DNA of 33,667 nt, taken from Nitrospirota bacterium (GTDB taxonomy: Bacteria; Nitrospirota; 9FT-COMBO-42-15; HDB-SIOI813). Under the pieces are notes generated by a model, which ran no database searches, was not told the origin of the DNA, and saw nothing but the letters and a program-made list of their open reading frames with translations. The position numbers were made by a program, and so were the translations under genes. This document shows, in pieces, positions 22,184 to 32,158 of this stretch; within the stretch, counting starts at the first letter, position 1, and every line of letters starts with the position of its first letter. The DNA lies in contig JACRGV010000043.1 of the NCBI GenBank assembly GCA_016212215.1, positions 1 through 33,667 on the forward strand, given 5' to 3'.

Positions 22184-25100
22184 CTAATCCTCTGCATAAA
22201 TGATCGCTGATGTAATCCTCTCATCTTTTGCCCACGCCAGAATTTCCTGAGCAATTATATTCCGATTCCTGAATGCAGACGGAATGGAATGACATTCTGC
22301 TGCAATGAAATTGGAAATCTCGCCCCTTAACCTCGCCACGGATGCAGGGTTATCCCAAAATCCGGTCATCGGCAGATCAACTTTCAGTAGTCCATATATC
22401 TCCTTTGTCCATACCAGCAGGTTGTTAATCTCATCATCATTCAGGTTTTCTTTTTTATCATAAATTAACGCATGCAGTTTTCGGTAAATAGGCATCTGCC
22501 GCTTTCTGTCAAGACCTCTCGTGTCCTCCTGCTGTGCTGCTTTTATCTTGTTACGCAATGCCTCCAACAAGCGGTATATCTCCTCCCAGTTTTCCCTGAA
22601 AGCGGTTAATATCCGTTGAAGCTCTTCTGCAAAGGAGGCATACAGTTCAGGGTCTTCATCCATGTTGATGTCAATGAAGTGCCGGATGGCATGTTCTACT
22701 TCTGCAGCCTTTGTCTTTTCAAGTTTCCTTGCTTTGACATGCTCAAAGAACTTGTCATCCAGGATTGAGATCGGCTCCACCTTTGTTTCAATCCCCTTTG
22801 ACTTCAAAAACTCATCTGTAACCTTCCTTAATTTTTCTGAAACACCTTTCATGCTCATCTTCTGATCGCGGAAGTGCTGTTCAGCCAATGTGTTGATTTC
22901 CGAAAACCTGTTTAACTCTTTGATATAGTTCAGTGCTTCTTTGCGTGGGAATACATTATCCAGTGCCTTTGAGAACCGGTTAAACGCCTCTGTATAATTG
23001 TGCCTGATATCTTCATCATAAAACAGATTGAAGATATCATCAGGGTCTGAATATATGTCAATGCCGTTTTCTTCAAACACCTTTTTCAGTTCTTCATAGG
23101 AATTCTTTAACTCTGCCATTAAAGCTGAATGATCAAGCAGGCAGCCTGTAATTTCCTCCTGTTCCCTTTCCCAATAGGCGTCCAGCGCCTTTTTCAGATG
23201 GTTACCCATCCCCACATAATCCACCACAAAGCCGACCTTCTTATTATTGTCGTACACACGGTTCACCCTCGCAATAGCCTGCAACAGGGTATGGTTCACC
23301 ATTACTTTGTCCAGATACATTACCTGCTCAATCGGCGCATCAAATCCTGTAAGCAGCATGTCCACCACAATCAAAATCCCTATATTCCCATTGGCTGTTT
23401 CTTCTTCCGAGCCATCAAGCTTTTCTTTTTTTCCAAAAGGAATTTTAAAACCAGCGATTGCCAATTTCCTTTCCTTACTGTCAGCATATTGTTTTAAGTC
23501 CGGCTGGTCGTTATGACTCACATCCGACATAACAACTGCAGTTTCCAATCTTTCCAAATCCTTAATTGTTATCTTGTAAGGATTGTTGATTTTCAATTCT
23601 TCAATCAATTCCCTGATAGCATCATCAAAAGCCAGTTTATATCGGTGAGCCGCCTCTTTGGAAACAGAAACGACTTGTGCCTTATAGCCATTAGGGAAAA
23701 CATACTCTACGTAATGCCTGAGCATATCTTTGGCTTTTTCCTTTATAGTTTCCCCTGCTTCCAGATATGCCTTTTTTGTGCCGTAAGCGAGAATATCTAT
23801 CTGCTCCCCTACATTGTAATCTTTGAACACATCCTGAAATTTCCTGTCCGCCCCCTGCCGGTCATCAACACCGGCTTCATGGGTCCTGCCTTCGTAAACA
23901 ATCTCCAGTGTTGCCCCGTCCTTAATGGCCTGTCGCATGGTGTACTTGTCAATGTAATCGCCAAAGGTCTCCTCTGTCCTATCAATGGGCGTTCCGGTAA
24001 AGGCTATTCTGGTCGCATTGGGCAAGGCACTGTCGAGGTTTGCCCCAAGTTTTGAATATTGCGAACGGTGGGCCTCATCCGTGAGGATAAGTATTTTTTC
24101 ATCTGTATTCAGTTCAGGAAATGAGGCAGCGAACTCCCTTTCCTGAAACTTGTGTATCATGGCTGATACGATCTCTGAGGTGTTGGTTTTCAATGCAGAC
24201 TTCAACATAGCAATGCTATCCGGATCGTTTATTGTATATCCGACCGGCCTTGCTGTTTCCTTTATCTGGTCATCCAACTGTGTCCTGTCTGTGAGAAGCA
24301 CGACTTTGTAAGATTGCAATAATGGATGCAGATACATTTCACGAATAAGGAAAACCATGGTCAACGATTTTCCAGATCCCTGAGTATGCCAGATTATGCC
24401 GCCCCGCTCATCACGGTTGTTCCCGTTAAGCAGCCGTTCTACGGTTTTCTTAACAGCCCTCAGTTGCTGGTAGCGTCCAACCACACGAATCATTTTCCCC
24501 TTGCTGTCGGCTGTCCAGATGGAAAAGGTGCGGATGATGCTCAAGAGGTTTTCAGGCTTTAACATGCCGTGAACAAGACGCTGCTGGTCATTTGGAGATG
24601 TCCGGATTTCCTGGGCTATATCTTCGTCATCTTTTCCCTCAGAATCCACAAAGTATGGCATCTGAGGTTTGCAGTATTCTGACAACTGTTCCACCGTATA
24701 TGGGAACGGGTCTGTCCAGCGGTAAAAGAGCTTTTCAATGGAGGTTGTTATAGTGCCGAATTTGGCTTTGTTACGGCATGTGGCCACGATAAACTGATTG
24801 TAATAGAAGAGGGGTTTTGAACCTTCCTTTACATAATCCCTCTGTTCACAATAACGCATCAACTGGTCAATGGCCTCGGGAATGGGTTCTTTGGTCCTGG
24901 GGCTTTTACATTCAATGACTGACACAGGGATGCCGTTGAGGAAGCAGATGATGTCAGGATAGATGTGCCTGTCAGTGCCAATGATTCGTATTTTATATTG
25001 TGAAACAGCCGTAAAACTATTGTTGGCAGGATTAACAAAATCAATAAACTGAACCGGTTCATTACGCAGGCCTTCTTCGGTTTGACACTGCACTCTGGTA

Positions 25101-25426
25101 CCATTGATCAGTAGTCCCAGTATAATCTGGTTGTTCTTATACAGGCTGTCCCCTTCGTGGGATGTTAGATCAGAAACGGCCTCAAATACCTGCTGTTCGT
25201 TCATCCATGGATTGATGCGTTTCAGTGCATCTTCCAGATCTCTCTTCATAAGCACCTGAGTAAAGTCTTCCCGCTGGGTCTCCTGCGGGGTCTGCCCGCT
25301 GCCCATTTCAAGGCGAAGCACCTTCCAGTGCAAACCGGGCATGACTTCCAGTTGTCTTAGAAAAGGCTCTTCCACATGGTTCTTTTCATCAAGCCTGATA
25401 TGAGGAGGTATTTTATCTTGCGACAT
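22184..25426 (-). CDS. hsdR: Type I restriction endonuclease subunit R (HsdR)
   Basis: This 1080-residue motor and nuclease subunit translocates DNA with ATP and cleaves unmethylated DNA. A PD-(D/E)xK nuclease lies near residues 155-180 (YPDIICF ... VSVIECKS; Glu about 172, Lys about 174). The superfamily 2 helicase core follows: Walker A HTQGSGKSLTMVFL near 344, DEAHRS near 448, the motif III-like AFTGTPIDR, and motif VI-like QAIARVNR. The C-terminus is a helical part for complex assembly. All catalytic motifs are intact and length is normal. It sits 3 bases after hsdS and just before the metallopeptidase gene. Confidence 0.95.
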   Translation of the reverse strand: MSQDKIPPHIRLDEKNHVEEPFLRQLEVMPGLHWKVLRLEMGSGQTPQETQREDFTQVLMKRDLEDALKRINPWMNEQQVFEAVSDLTSHEGDSLYKNNQIILGLLINGTRVQCQTEEGLRNEPVQFIDFVNPANNSFTAVSQYKIRIIGTDRHIYPDIICFLNGIPVSVIECKSPRTKEPIPEAIDQLMRYCEQRDYVKEGSKPLFYYNQFIVATCRNKAKFGTITTSIEKLFYRWTDPFPYTVEQLSEYCKPQMPYFVDSEGKDDEDIAQEIRTSPNDQQRLVHGMLKPENLLSIIRTFSIWTADSKGKMIRVVGRYQQLRAVKKTVERLLNGNNRDERGGIIWHTQGSGKSLTMVFLIREMYLHPLLQSYKVVLLTDRTQLDDQIKETARPVGYTINDPDSIAMLKSALKTNTSEIVSAMIHKFQEREFAASFPELNTDEKILILTDEAHRSQYSKLGANLDSALPNATRIAFTGTPIDRTEETFGDYIDKYTMRQAIKDGATLEIVYEGRTHEAGVDDRQGADRKFQDVFKDYNVGEQIDILAYGTKKAYLEAGETIKEKAKDMLRHYVEYVFPNGYKAQVVSVSKEAAHRYKLAFDDAIRELIEELKINNPYKITIKDLERLETAVVMSDVSHNDQPDLKQYADSKERKLAIAGFKIPFGKKEKLDGSEEETANGNIGILIVVDMLLTGFDAPIEQVMYLDKVMVNHTLLQAIARVNRVYDNNKKVGFVVDYVGMGNHLKKALDAYWEREQEEITGCLLDHSALMAELKNSYEELKKVFEENGIDIYSDPDDIFNLFYDEDIRHNYTEAFNRFSKALDNVFPRKEALNYIKELNRFSEINTLAEQHFRDQKMSMKGVSEKLRKVTDEFLKSKGIETKVEPISILDDKFFEHVKARKLEKTKAAEVEHAIRHFIDINMDEDPELYASFAEELQRILTAFRENWEEIYRLLEALRNKIKAAQQEDTRGLDRKRQMPIYRKLHALIYDKKENLNDDEINNLLVWTKEIYGLLKVDLPMTGFWDNPASVARLRGEISNFIAAECHSIPSAFRNRNIIAQEILAWAKDERITSAIIYAED

Positions 25427-25429
25427 ATT

Positions 25430-26653
25430 TTACTCGTTATGTACCTTCACCCTAACCCGCCCGCTCAGCAAGTCCTGCATTAAGGCGGTTTTAAGGGAGT
25501 AGAGTTTGGAAAGATGAATTGTTTGTTCTTCAATAAAATTATCTTTCTGAGCGAGTATTTCAATGATTCTGCCAAACTCCTTCGAAGTGCTGGGGAACGC
25601 AATTTTTATTTCATCAAATGTGTTTTTTGTGATTGTATCAAAAACGCTTTCTGATTTAGCAACACCACCTTTGCTAAATATCTGCTTCAAACCGTAATAC
25701 AAAAAATCATTTGAGATTTCCTTCTCATTCTTTGACACTAAACCGTAACATGATTGATTGAATGCCATTTCCTTCGATAGCTGAGAAATGACACCTACTG
25801 TTCCTCTCGCAGATATGATTATAGAATTTTTCGGCAGCAATCTGGTTGCACTATTTTCTAAGCCTTTATTTGTAATGTGCTTTAAGGTAAAACTGACATA
25901 GCGTTTCCCATTGTTGAAGTCATCAACTGAAAGCCAAGGGATTATCCCACTCTCCCAGAACTCTTTAACTGATGTAGCTGGTGTTCCTCCATTGATGATA
26001 AACATTAAATCAGAGGCTTTTTTTACCTCCCACTCCTCCGGCACTTCAACGCCATTCTTCACAACAAACTTATGCGTGGCCTTACTGCGGATGTTGCCGT
26101 TGGTGTCTATGCCGCGGGTAAGGAGGTCTTGCATGAGGCCGATTTTGATGCTTTGGTATTTGGCAATGAGGGTCTCGGTTTGGGCTATGGCTTCATCGGA
26201 TATGCCGATTATTTCGCCAATTTTGTCAGCCTCCTTTTTTTCGGGATGCTTTAAAGTTATTTTTCTGAGTTCTCCCTGAGTAAGTTTTGAACGAGTTCCT
26301 CCGGCTATGAAAAACAGAATGTTTCTATGCTCTAACGAATAGAAAATGAAACCCTGACTAAACTCTTTTTTTGCTTTAAGGACATGAGCATGATTATTTA
26401 CCCAACATTTTCCCTTTACTCGGTATGCTATTGGTTTTGTAGCGAACTGCTCAAAGTTTCCGCCATCTTCGGCAATTAAAATTAAATCATCATCGAAAAC
26501 GTAGTTAGAAATAAAGCCCTGAACCCCATTTGCACCATAATATGGATACTCGCCTTGAATTTCAAATCGTTGATCAGAATTGAGTGGAACTCTTAGGTTG
26601 TCTAAGATTTCGCAACACTGCTCTATTGTATAGTCATCTATGAAACCAATCAT
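25430..26653 (-). CDS. hsdS: Type I restriction-modification specificity subunit (HsdS)
   Basis: A 407-residue DNA-recognition subunit with two target-recognition domains and two conserved helical spacers. TRD1 spans about 1-150 ([28 protein letters not shown]) and TRD2 about 205-370 ([24 protein letters not shown]). Each is followed by the typical repeat helix, ending [11 protein letters not shown] near 185 and [12 protein letters not shown] near the C-terminus. Both repeats read well, so the gene looks intact. ATG 26653 overlaps the hsdM stop in ATGA, indicating translational coupling. The recognition sequence cannot be predicted from the sequence alone. Confidence 0.93.
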   Translation of the reverse strand: MIGFIDDYTIEQCCEILDNLRVPLNSDQRFEIQGEYPYYGANGVQGFISNYVFDDDLILIAEDGGNFEQFATKPIAYRVKGKCWVNNHAHVLKAKKEFSQGFIFYSLEHRNILFFIAGGTRSKLTQGELRKITLKHPEKKEADKIGEIIGISDEAIAQTETLIAKYQSIKIGLMQDLLTRGIDTNGNIRSKATHKFVVKNGVEVPEEWEVKKASDLMFIINGGTPATSVKEFWESGIIPWLSVDDFNNGKRYVSFTLKHITNKGLENSATRLLPKNSIIISARGTVGVISQLSKEMAFNQSCYGLVSKNEKEISNDFLYYGLKQIFSKGGVAKSESVFDTITKNTFDEIKIAFPSTSKEFGRIIEILAQKDNFIEEQTIHLSKLYSLKTALMQDLLSGRVRVKVHNE

Positions 26654-29406
26654 TTCAAATAATCCAACTCTTTCAAAAATACATTCAGCTTATCCAACGA
26701 GCCTTGCCGCTGGGCCTCCAATTGCTGTGACGGCACGGCATATTTGTCCCACAGCTTTTCTATCCCTGCAATCAGTCTTCGCTTTTCGGCATTAAGGTAT
26801 TTCATCAGTTCCTGCTGGACAAGGCTGTTGTGCTTTTGCAGGATCAGGGTCTTGCACTCTTCCGAAGTAATTACGCCGCCGATACTTTTCAGGAAGTCAT
26901 CCAGCCCGGTCATGCGTTCTTTTATTTTGTTGTTATCTTCATTAATACTTTTAACTGTTTTCCTGTAAGCGGCTGTCAGCTTCTTATCAACAGGCTCTCC
27001 TTCCGCCTCTATCTTTACCAAACGATTGTAATTATGCATCAGCAGACTGTTCATCTCCGCCTTCTCATCCTCCACGCCATACATCTTGTACTCAATCTTC
27101 TTTTCCATATCAGCCTGCTTTTCCTTCAATCTTGCCTTGCCTTCTTTAATTTCTGACTCTATATCCCTGATGTTTTTCAATGTTTCTTTAATCGCCGCCA
27201 CGTCCTGCCCTGCCCCTTCCTGTTCGCTTAATGATTTTACCTGGGCATTAAGGTAGTCTTTTATCATCCTGGCGGTTGTTTCCTCGCCTTCCTCAGCCTC
27301 GTATTCCACCGCCTCAATGGCTTCCTGCAAGGCTGCTTCTTTTTCGTTTATCAATTTTTCGGTTTGCTGTATTGACTGCTGTTCTGCCTTAAAATAGGTT
27401 TCAATAAAATACTCCTTTGGAATCAGTGAAGGAGTCCAGCCTATGGTGGCAATGGTTTTCAGGTCGTATTTGATATTACTCCACCAGTTCACAAACGCAC
27501 CTGACACCTGAAATTCATCCAGTACGTTTTTGGGTATCAACGCATCTTTCAGAGATGTGATCAGGTGATGCCTAACTTCCGGCATTTTCCCGCCGCCAAG
27601 TGAGAGATACTCAATCATACTTTCACGTCCCTTGTTATTTTCAAATTCCTTCTTCTCTTTAGCTTTGGGAATCGGGGCAAGTTTTGCAAAATCATCTTTT
27701 GCAGTACTCCACCATCTATCAAGGGTTTGCCTCATCTCATTAATTGTGCTTTGCACATTTTCATTGGCTTCCACGGTTTCTTTAATGTCATATTTTGCTG
27801 TCAGTTCATCCATAAACAACTGGTAGTTTTCACTGTGCTTTTTGAAAATAATATTAGAAGTAAAATTAAATTTATCAAACTGTTTTTGCTGGCTTTGAAT
27901 TTCAATAGCAGGAATCCCCCCTGTCAAATGGGCCTTTACATCTTCAGGCTCAGGTTCAGGGGTATTGTCCACATACCTGCGTATATTCAGGTTATAGTCA
28001 TGGCTTTCAATGGCAGCTTTGTCCACCAGCCTACTGTATTTCTCAATCTCCAGTTTATGGGTAAATACAAAATCTATTTTCTCTATATCCTCAGGCCTCA
28101 GGAAGTTCTGTACTTTGCCTTCGCCGTACTCCACATCTGCATTGATGAAAAATATCCTGTCCCTGAGTTTTTCGTCTTTGTTCTTATTGATGACAAGGAT
28201 GCAGGCCGGTATGCCTGTGCCGTAAAATAAGGCGGGAGGCAGGCTGATGATGGCCTCTATCAGATTGGCATCCACCAGACCTTTCCTTATCATTTTTTCA
28301 GCACCTCCTCTGAAAAGCACGCCGTGCGGCATAACAGTAGCCATGCGGCCTTTGGCTTTCAGGCTGGCTACCATGTGCTGAACAAACATCAGGTCAGCCT
28401 TCTTCCCTGTTTCAGGAGTAAAGCCATAAGCAAAGCGGTTCTGAAACTTCAAATTAGCCCTGGAGTAATTCTGGCTGAAGGGAGGATTGGCGATCACCAT
28501 ATCAAACTTCTTCCATATCCCTCCATCCAGTATTTTAGGATCTTCAAGCGTGTCGCCATCTTCGATGTTTGCAGAAGAAATATTGTGAAGGATCATGTTC
28601 ATGCGGCAGATGATCCATGTGGTTGGGTTACTCTCCTGGCCGTAGAGCATCAGGTTTCTTGGATTCTGTCCATGCTCCTCAACATATTGCAGGCTTTGAA
28701 TGAGCATACCGCCTGAACCGACAGTAGGGTCATATATCTCCATCCCTTCCTGCGGCTTCAGCAGCGTCACCAGTAAACGAACAACCTGTGCCGGGGTATA
28801 GAATTCCCCGCCTTTCTTCCCTGCAGTGTCGGCAAAGTATTTAATCAGGTATTCGTAAGCAGCACCCATCAGGTCGGGAAATTCAAAATTTTCATTTATC
28901 AACGGAGGCAGTTTACTGTTGAAGTGATTGATCAGGTCAATCCATCGCTGGTCTGGGATGGATGACTTCCCTTTCTTGATATTGAAATCAATCCCTTTCA
29001 GTACGTTGCTCAGAATATCGGCATTGGCGTCTTCAACCGCATGAAGGGCCTTGTTTAATTCCGTTCCTACGTTGGTTTTTACATCCCTAAGCGGTGGATG
29101 GTATTTTCCTTCTTCATCCGTCCATGCATCGTTCCATCTGGCGCGTGGGGGAACAAAAAAATGGGTGTAAGGTTTGAAGCTCATGGGATCATTTATAAGC
29201 TCCAATAATTGTTCAGGCGCAAGGAGCCTGAATCTCTCCTTTACCTGCTCCGTAGCTACCTCAAATTCATCCGACAGCCTCTTCAGAAAAAGGATGCCGA
29301 ATATAAACTCCTTAAACTCCGAGGCATCCATCTTGCCGCGAAGAATATCGCATCCTTTTAAAAGGAAGTCTTCGAGCTGGGAAAGGGTTATCTTATTTCT
29401 GTTCAT
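26650..29406 (-). CDS. hsdM: Type I restriction-modification DNA methyltransferase subunit (HsdM) with long C-terminal extension
   Basis: This subunit makes N6-methyladenine using S-adenosylmethionine. The N-terminal helical HsdM domain covers about 8-170. The methyltransferase domain follows, with [11 protein letters not shown], motif [11 protein letters not shown] near 226, and the catalytic NPPF near 307. The core ends near residue 500. The protein continues to 918 residues, whereas HsdM is commonly about 500. The extra about 400 residues contain a Trp-rich part ([35 protein letters not shown]) and long charged coiled coils from about 660 onward (for example [22 protein letters not shown]). 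First gene of the operon; its stop overlaps hsdS. The role of the extension is unknown. Confidence 0.93.
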   Translation of the reverse strand: MNRNKITLSQLEDFLLKGCDILRGKMDASEFKEFIFGILFLKRLSDEFEVATEQVKERFRLLAPEQLLELINDPMSFKPYTHFFVPPRARWNDAWTDEEGKYHPPLRDVKTNVGTELNKALHAVEDANADILSNVLKGIDFNIKKGKSSIPDQRWIDLINHFNSKLPPLINENFEFPDLMGAAYEYLIKYFADTAGKKGGEFYTPAQVVRLLVTLLKPQEGMEIYDPTVGSGGMLIQSLQYVEEHGQNPRNLMLYGQESNPTTWIICRMNMILHNISSANIEDGDTLEDPKILDGGIWKKFDMVIANPPFSQNYSRANLKFQNRFAYGFTPETGKKADLMFVQHMVASLKAKGRMATVMPHGVLFRGGAEKMIRKGLVDANLIEAIISLPPALFYGTGIPACILVINKNKDEKLRDRIFFINADVEYGEGKVQNFLRPEDIEKIDFVFTHKLEIEKYSRLVDKAAIESHDYNLNIRRYVDNTPEPEPEDVKAHLTGGIPAIEIQSQQKQFDKFNFTSNIIFKKHSENYQLFMDELTAKYDIKETVEANENVQSTINEMRQTLDRWWSTAKDDFAKLAPIPKAKEKKEFENNKGRESMIEYLSLGGGKMPEVRHHLITSLKDALIPKNVLDEFQVSGAFVNWWSNIKYDLKTIATIGWTPSLIPKEYFIETYFKAEQQSIQQTEKLINEKEAALQEAIEAVEYEAEEGEETTARMIKDYLNAQVKSLSEQEGAGQDVAAIKETLKNIRDIESEIKEGKARLKEKQADMEKKIEYKMYGVEDEKAEMNSLLMHNYNRLVKIEAEGEPVDKKLTAAYRKTVKSINEDNNKIKERMTGLDDFLKSIGGVITSEECKTLILQKHNSLVQQELMKYLNAEKRRLIAGIEKLWDKYAVPSQQLEAQRQGSLDKLNVFLKELDYLK

Positions 29407-29577
29407 TATAGAGAAAGTGCTTTACGTAATACAGTGTCACCGGTGCGCAGCGTATTATTAAATACACCAAGTATGGCAATAATATAAGATACAGTCCATC
29501 AATAAAGGTGTACTACGAATTATTTTTTTAGGATACAGTAACAGGAGGCGATTATGCTGTCAACAGTAGTTTAAGTA

Positions 29578-29754
29578 ATGAAAAAAAATTTGAACAGGCG
29601 CTTCACCTCTATAATGTGGCGGTGCATGACTAATAGATTCCCTTATGGAGTGTTGTATCAAGTCAGAGAAGACATTATCCTTGTTGCAGCTATAATGCAC
29701 TTAAAACGTGATCCAAAATCCTGGCAGGAACGAATAAAGAAAACCCTCAGTTAA
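29578..29754 (+). pseudogene. C-terminal fragment of a RelE/ParE-type toxin
   Basis: A 58-codon frame from ATG 29578 to TAA 29754 reads MKKNLNRRF and then [19 protein letters not shown] and [20 protein letters not shown]. The second half is a standard ParE/RelE ending (RRCLTxRFPYGxxY, xIxxxAxxHxxRxPxxW). Full proteins are about 90-100 residues; the N-terminal helices are missing, and the first dozen codons are probably not family sequence. No ribosome-binding site precedes the ATG and no antitoxin gene stands upstream. I read it as a decayed toxin gene. Confidence 0.65.
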
Positions 29755-29827
29755 CAAATAAAAGTTGACCATTACCCGGAGTTAGACATAAAATCCTGTT
29801 GAATATAACAAATTTAATGGAACCTTT

Positions 29828-30022
29828 ATGAAAGCTATATGTACAGAATTACCGGATCAGCTATATCAGGAGGTAAGAATCCTTGTTGAAAAAGGCTGGT
29901 TTCGAAATGAAGATGACATTATTTTAGAAGCCCTGAGACGTTTTCTGGATACCCATAAGGTTGAACTAATGGAAAAGTTTATTCAGGAAGACGTTGAATG
30001 GGGACTGCATGGCGAAGACTGA
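29828..30022 (+). CDS. Ribbon-helix-helix (CopG-like) antitoxin-type protein
   Basis: A 64-residue protein with the short beta strand plus two-helix pattern of ribbon-helix-helix antitoxins: ICTELPDQLYQEVRILVEKGWFRNEDDIILEALRRFLDTH, followed by an acidic tail (EDVEWGLHGED) that would contact a toxin. It overlaps the next frame (PIN start, ATG 30009) by 14 bases, the arrangement of a TA operon. No good ribosome-binding site is seen before ATG 29828. The partner is truncated, so this is probably an orphaned antitoxin. Confidence 0.65.
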   Translation: MKAICTELPDQLYQEVRILVEKGWFRNEDDIILEALRRFLDTHKVELMEKFIQEDVEWGLHGED

Positions 30023-30116
30023 CTATAAGACAGTTGTTATTTGTGACACAGGCCCAATAATTTTTATTATGCCGGTTATTTGGGTATCAGCGGCCAAAAT
30101 AGCGGGAATAATATAA
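30009..30116 (+). pseudogene. N-terminal fragment of a PIN-domain (DUF3368-like) toxin
   Basis: From ATG 30009, overlapping the antitoxin stop, the frame reads MAKTDYKTVVICDTGPII. VVICDTGPII is the usual first strand of PIN proteins that pair with such antitoxins. After this it runs into the antisense 3' end of the SLC13 permease gene (stop codon at 30076) and ends at 30116 with 35 residues. About 100 residues, with three of the four acidic residues, are missing. The breakpoint lies near 30060. Confidence 0.65.
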
Positions 30117-31893
30117 TGATTGTTATGAATAAAAGTAGTGTCAACGGTAAGCCGACTTTTAAAAAGTCTCTGAAACGATAACCTCCCGGCCCTATAATCA
30201 TCAGGTTAACCGGGTGTCCAAGGGGTGTCATAAAGGCCATTGATGTTGCTAAAGCTACGCCCATGACCATAGACCGTGGATTTGCACCAATGTTCCGGGC
30301 TGCCTGAATAGCAATAGGGGCCATGATGGCGGCCACAGCAGCACCATTCATGGCTTGGGTTAACAATACAGTAAGCCAGAACAACCCCACCAGCAGAGCA
30401 AGCGGTCCGGCCGGTCCGGCTATTTGAATTAACCATTCTGCAAGTAATGATGCAGCACCGGTCTTAGTGATTGCAATGCCCATCGGCAGCATCCCGGCAA
30501 CCAGGAATATGGTTTTCCATTCAACAGATTGGTAGGCATGGTCCATCGTCAAAACGCCGAGAAGCACCATTGCCAGCGCCCCTCCCAGCATTGCCTCACC
30601 AACGATTGTCGGCTGGAGTGCCGCCACCAGCAAAACTATGCACATTATGATTAATGCCAACCGGCCTTTGCCGGGTACTAATTTTACTTTTTCTTTACCA
30701 TTCGCCAGTAATATGATATCCGGTTCAGTGTGTAGTATCCGCAAACGCTCGCGCGGCCCTTGCATGAGAAGTGCATCCCCGAACTGAAGAGGCAGGTCGG
30801 TCAGGCTGGTCCTGATTCTTTGTCCGCCGCGCCAGACCGCCAGCACAGTCATACCGTACTTATCTCGAAAGTGTGCCTGACGCAATGTTTGGCCGATTAG
30901 CACGGAACGCGGCGCCAGTACTGCTTCAGTTATTACAATAGCCGGTGATTCCAGGTCCTGTTCGCTCCAATTGAGGGGAGGAAGAATCTCAAAGTAGGGT
31001 TCCATATCGAGTTGTTCTAAATCCTCTACCTTACCGGTAAAAAGTATGATATCACCTTGCTGCAGGATATAATCCGGGGTTGGCGCAAGGGTTATAAAAT
31101 CGTTGCGATTAATCGCTACTGCAGTAAAATTGTACCGTTCCCTGAATGCACTCTGTGCCAGCGTTTTGCCGTTCATCACTGATCCAAGCGGTATGCGAAT
31201 CCTGAATAAACGTTCACCGAGACGATAAATATCAATCAGGTCACCCTCAGTCCGGCGGGTGGACTCCATATAATGAGCAGGCGTCTGCGCCGGCAACATT
31301 CGTCGTCCGACAAATACCATATAAATTACACCAATAATGACAACAGGCAGGCCAATGGGAGCGAAGTCTAACAGGCCATAACCGGCTAACCCATGATCAC
31401 GAAGCAGACTGCTGACAACAATGTTGGTAGTGGTGAGAAGAGTGGCCATGCCCCCAAGAATAGTAGCGAAGGCCAGCGGCATCAAGGTACGCGCAGGTTT
31501 AACTCCAGCCTTGTGTCCCGCCTCCGAAACTACCGGTAGTAGTACCGATGTTGCAGCAATGTTGTTCATAAAAAGGGAAAGGAAGGCACCAGCCGACATA
31601 ACTATAAGCACTAACCATCTCTCACGGGTACCGGCAATTTTTGCCAGTAGATTGCCGACCTGTTCAGTTACACCGGTGCGCCGTAGCCCGTCTGTCAAGA
31701 TAAATATGGCCAGTATAGTAATTACCGCCGAACGGCTAAACCCGGAGAATGCTTCATGGGGCGTCAGAATACCGGTCAAGCCGAGGGTGACTACAGTCAA
31801 CAGGGCAATGAGGTCGGGCCGCATACGGTCGCTCAGAAACAAGCCAATGTCTGCAATCAGGATTATGAAAATAAGTAGCAGTTGGATATTCAT
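30076..31893 (-). CDS. SLC13-family permease with two RCK_C (TrkA-C) domains
   Basis: This 605-residue inner-membrane transporter of the DASS/SLC13 group probably carries sulfate or another divalent anion, or a dicarboxylate. Helices fill about 1-190 (including NNIAATSVLLPVV and a TTTNIVVSSLL hairpin). Two TrkA-C/RCK_C domains lie at about 200-285 and 305-390 (for example GSVMNGKTLAQSAFRERY and RSVLIGQTLRQAHFRDKYG). The second helical half follows to the end, with NGAAVAAIMAPIA and a final Pro-rich LFWPLIPK. I place the start at 31893 (MNIQLLLIF); an upstream in-frame ATG at 32022 would add 43 residues that are partly encoded by a palindromic repeat (31979-32018) and have no homologous look. 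The substrate is not determined by the sequence. Confidence 0.85.
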   Translation of the reverse strand: MNIQLLLIFIILIADIGLFLSDRMRPDLIALLTVVTLGLTGILTPHEAFSGFSRSAVITILAIFILTDGLRRTGVTEQVGNLLAKIAGTRERWLVLIVMSAGAFLSLFMNNIAATSVLLPVVSEAGHKAGVKPARTLMPLAFATILGGMATLLTTTNIVVSSLLRDHGLAGYGLLDFAPIGLPVVIIGVIYMVFVGRRMLPAQTPAHYMESTRRTEGDLIDIYRLGERLFRIRIPLGSVMNGKTLAQSAFRERYNFTAVAINRNDFITLAPTPDYILQQGDIILFTGKVEDLEQLDMEPYFEILPPLNWSEQDLESPAIVITEAVLAPRSVLIGQTLRQAHFRDKYGMTVLAVWRGGQRIRTSLTDLPLQFGDALLMQGPRERLRILHTEPDIILLANGKEKVKLVPGKGRLALIIMCIVLLVAALQPTIVGEAMLGGALAMVLLGVLTMDHAYQSVEWKTIFLVAGMLPMGIAITKTGAASLLAEWLIQIAGPAGPLALLVGLFWLTVLLTQAMNGAAVAAIMAPIAIQAARNIGANPRSMVMGVALATSMAFMTPLGHPVNLMIIGPGGYRFRDFLKVGLPLTLLLFITIIILFPLFWPLIPK

Positions 31894-31978
31894 TTGATAG
31901 GAATATTGATTGGAATTTATGTTTCTGGGTTCATTATGGCAAAAGGAGAGTTTTTCTGTCAATAAGAATTTATGTCCT

Positions 31979-32018
31979 GTTAGAAAACCCCGCCCATCGG
32001 GATTCTTGTCCCGCATAC
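31979..32018. repeat. Palindromic repeat, GGGACAAGAA family, shortened copy C
   Basis: On the minus strand: GCGGGACAAGAATCCCG, ATGGGCGGGG, TTTTCTAAC. The order matches copies A and B, but the central CCTATCC...GGATAGG stem is deleted. It lies just upstream of the SLC13 gene and inside the rejected N-terminal extension. Confidence 0.6.
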
Positions 32019-32158
32019 ACAAGGGAAAAATGTCTTACCGAAGAATTGCTGTCAAGAAATGATTTCGATTTTAATTTCACAGGGGTTATATTATAATTCG
32101 GGATGGAGTTGCATAGAAAATAGTATAATCACGGAAGTGTATCTCTACTGAAGAAATT

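Noticed and set aside
23129-24055. Plus-strand frames of 122 and 180 codons opposite hsdR
   Set aside because: Both are antisense to helicase motifs of HsdR, are Cys/Phe/Ile-rich in the way of antisense translation, and lack start signals.
27727-28230. Long plus-strand open frame (167 codons) opposite hsdM
   Set aside because: It lies fully antisense to the well-conserved HsdM core, has no ribosome-binding site and no recognisable protein pattern; it is a shadow frame.
31893-32022. N-terminal extension of the SLC13 permease to ATG 32022
   Set aside because: The added residues are partly encoded by a palindromic repeat and precede a first membrane helix that already starts properly at MNIQLLLIF.
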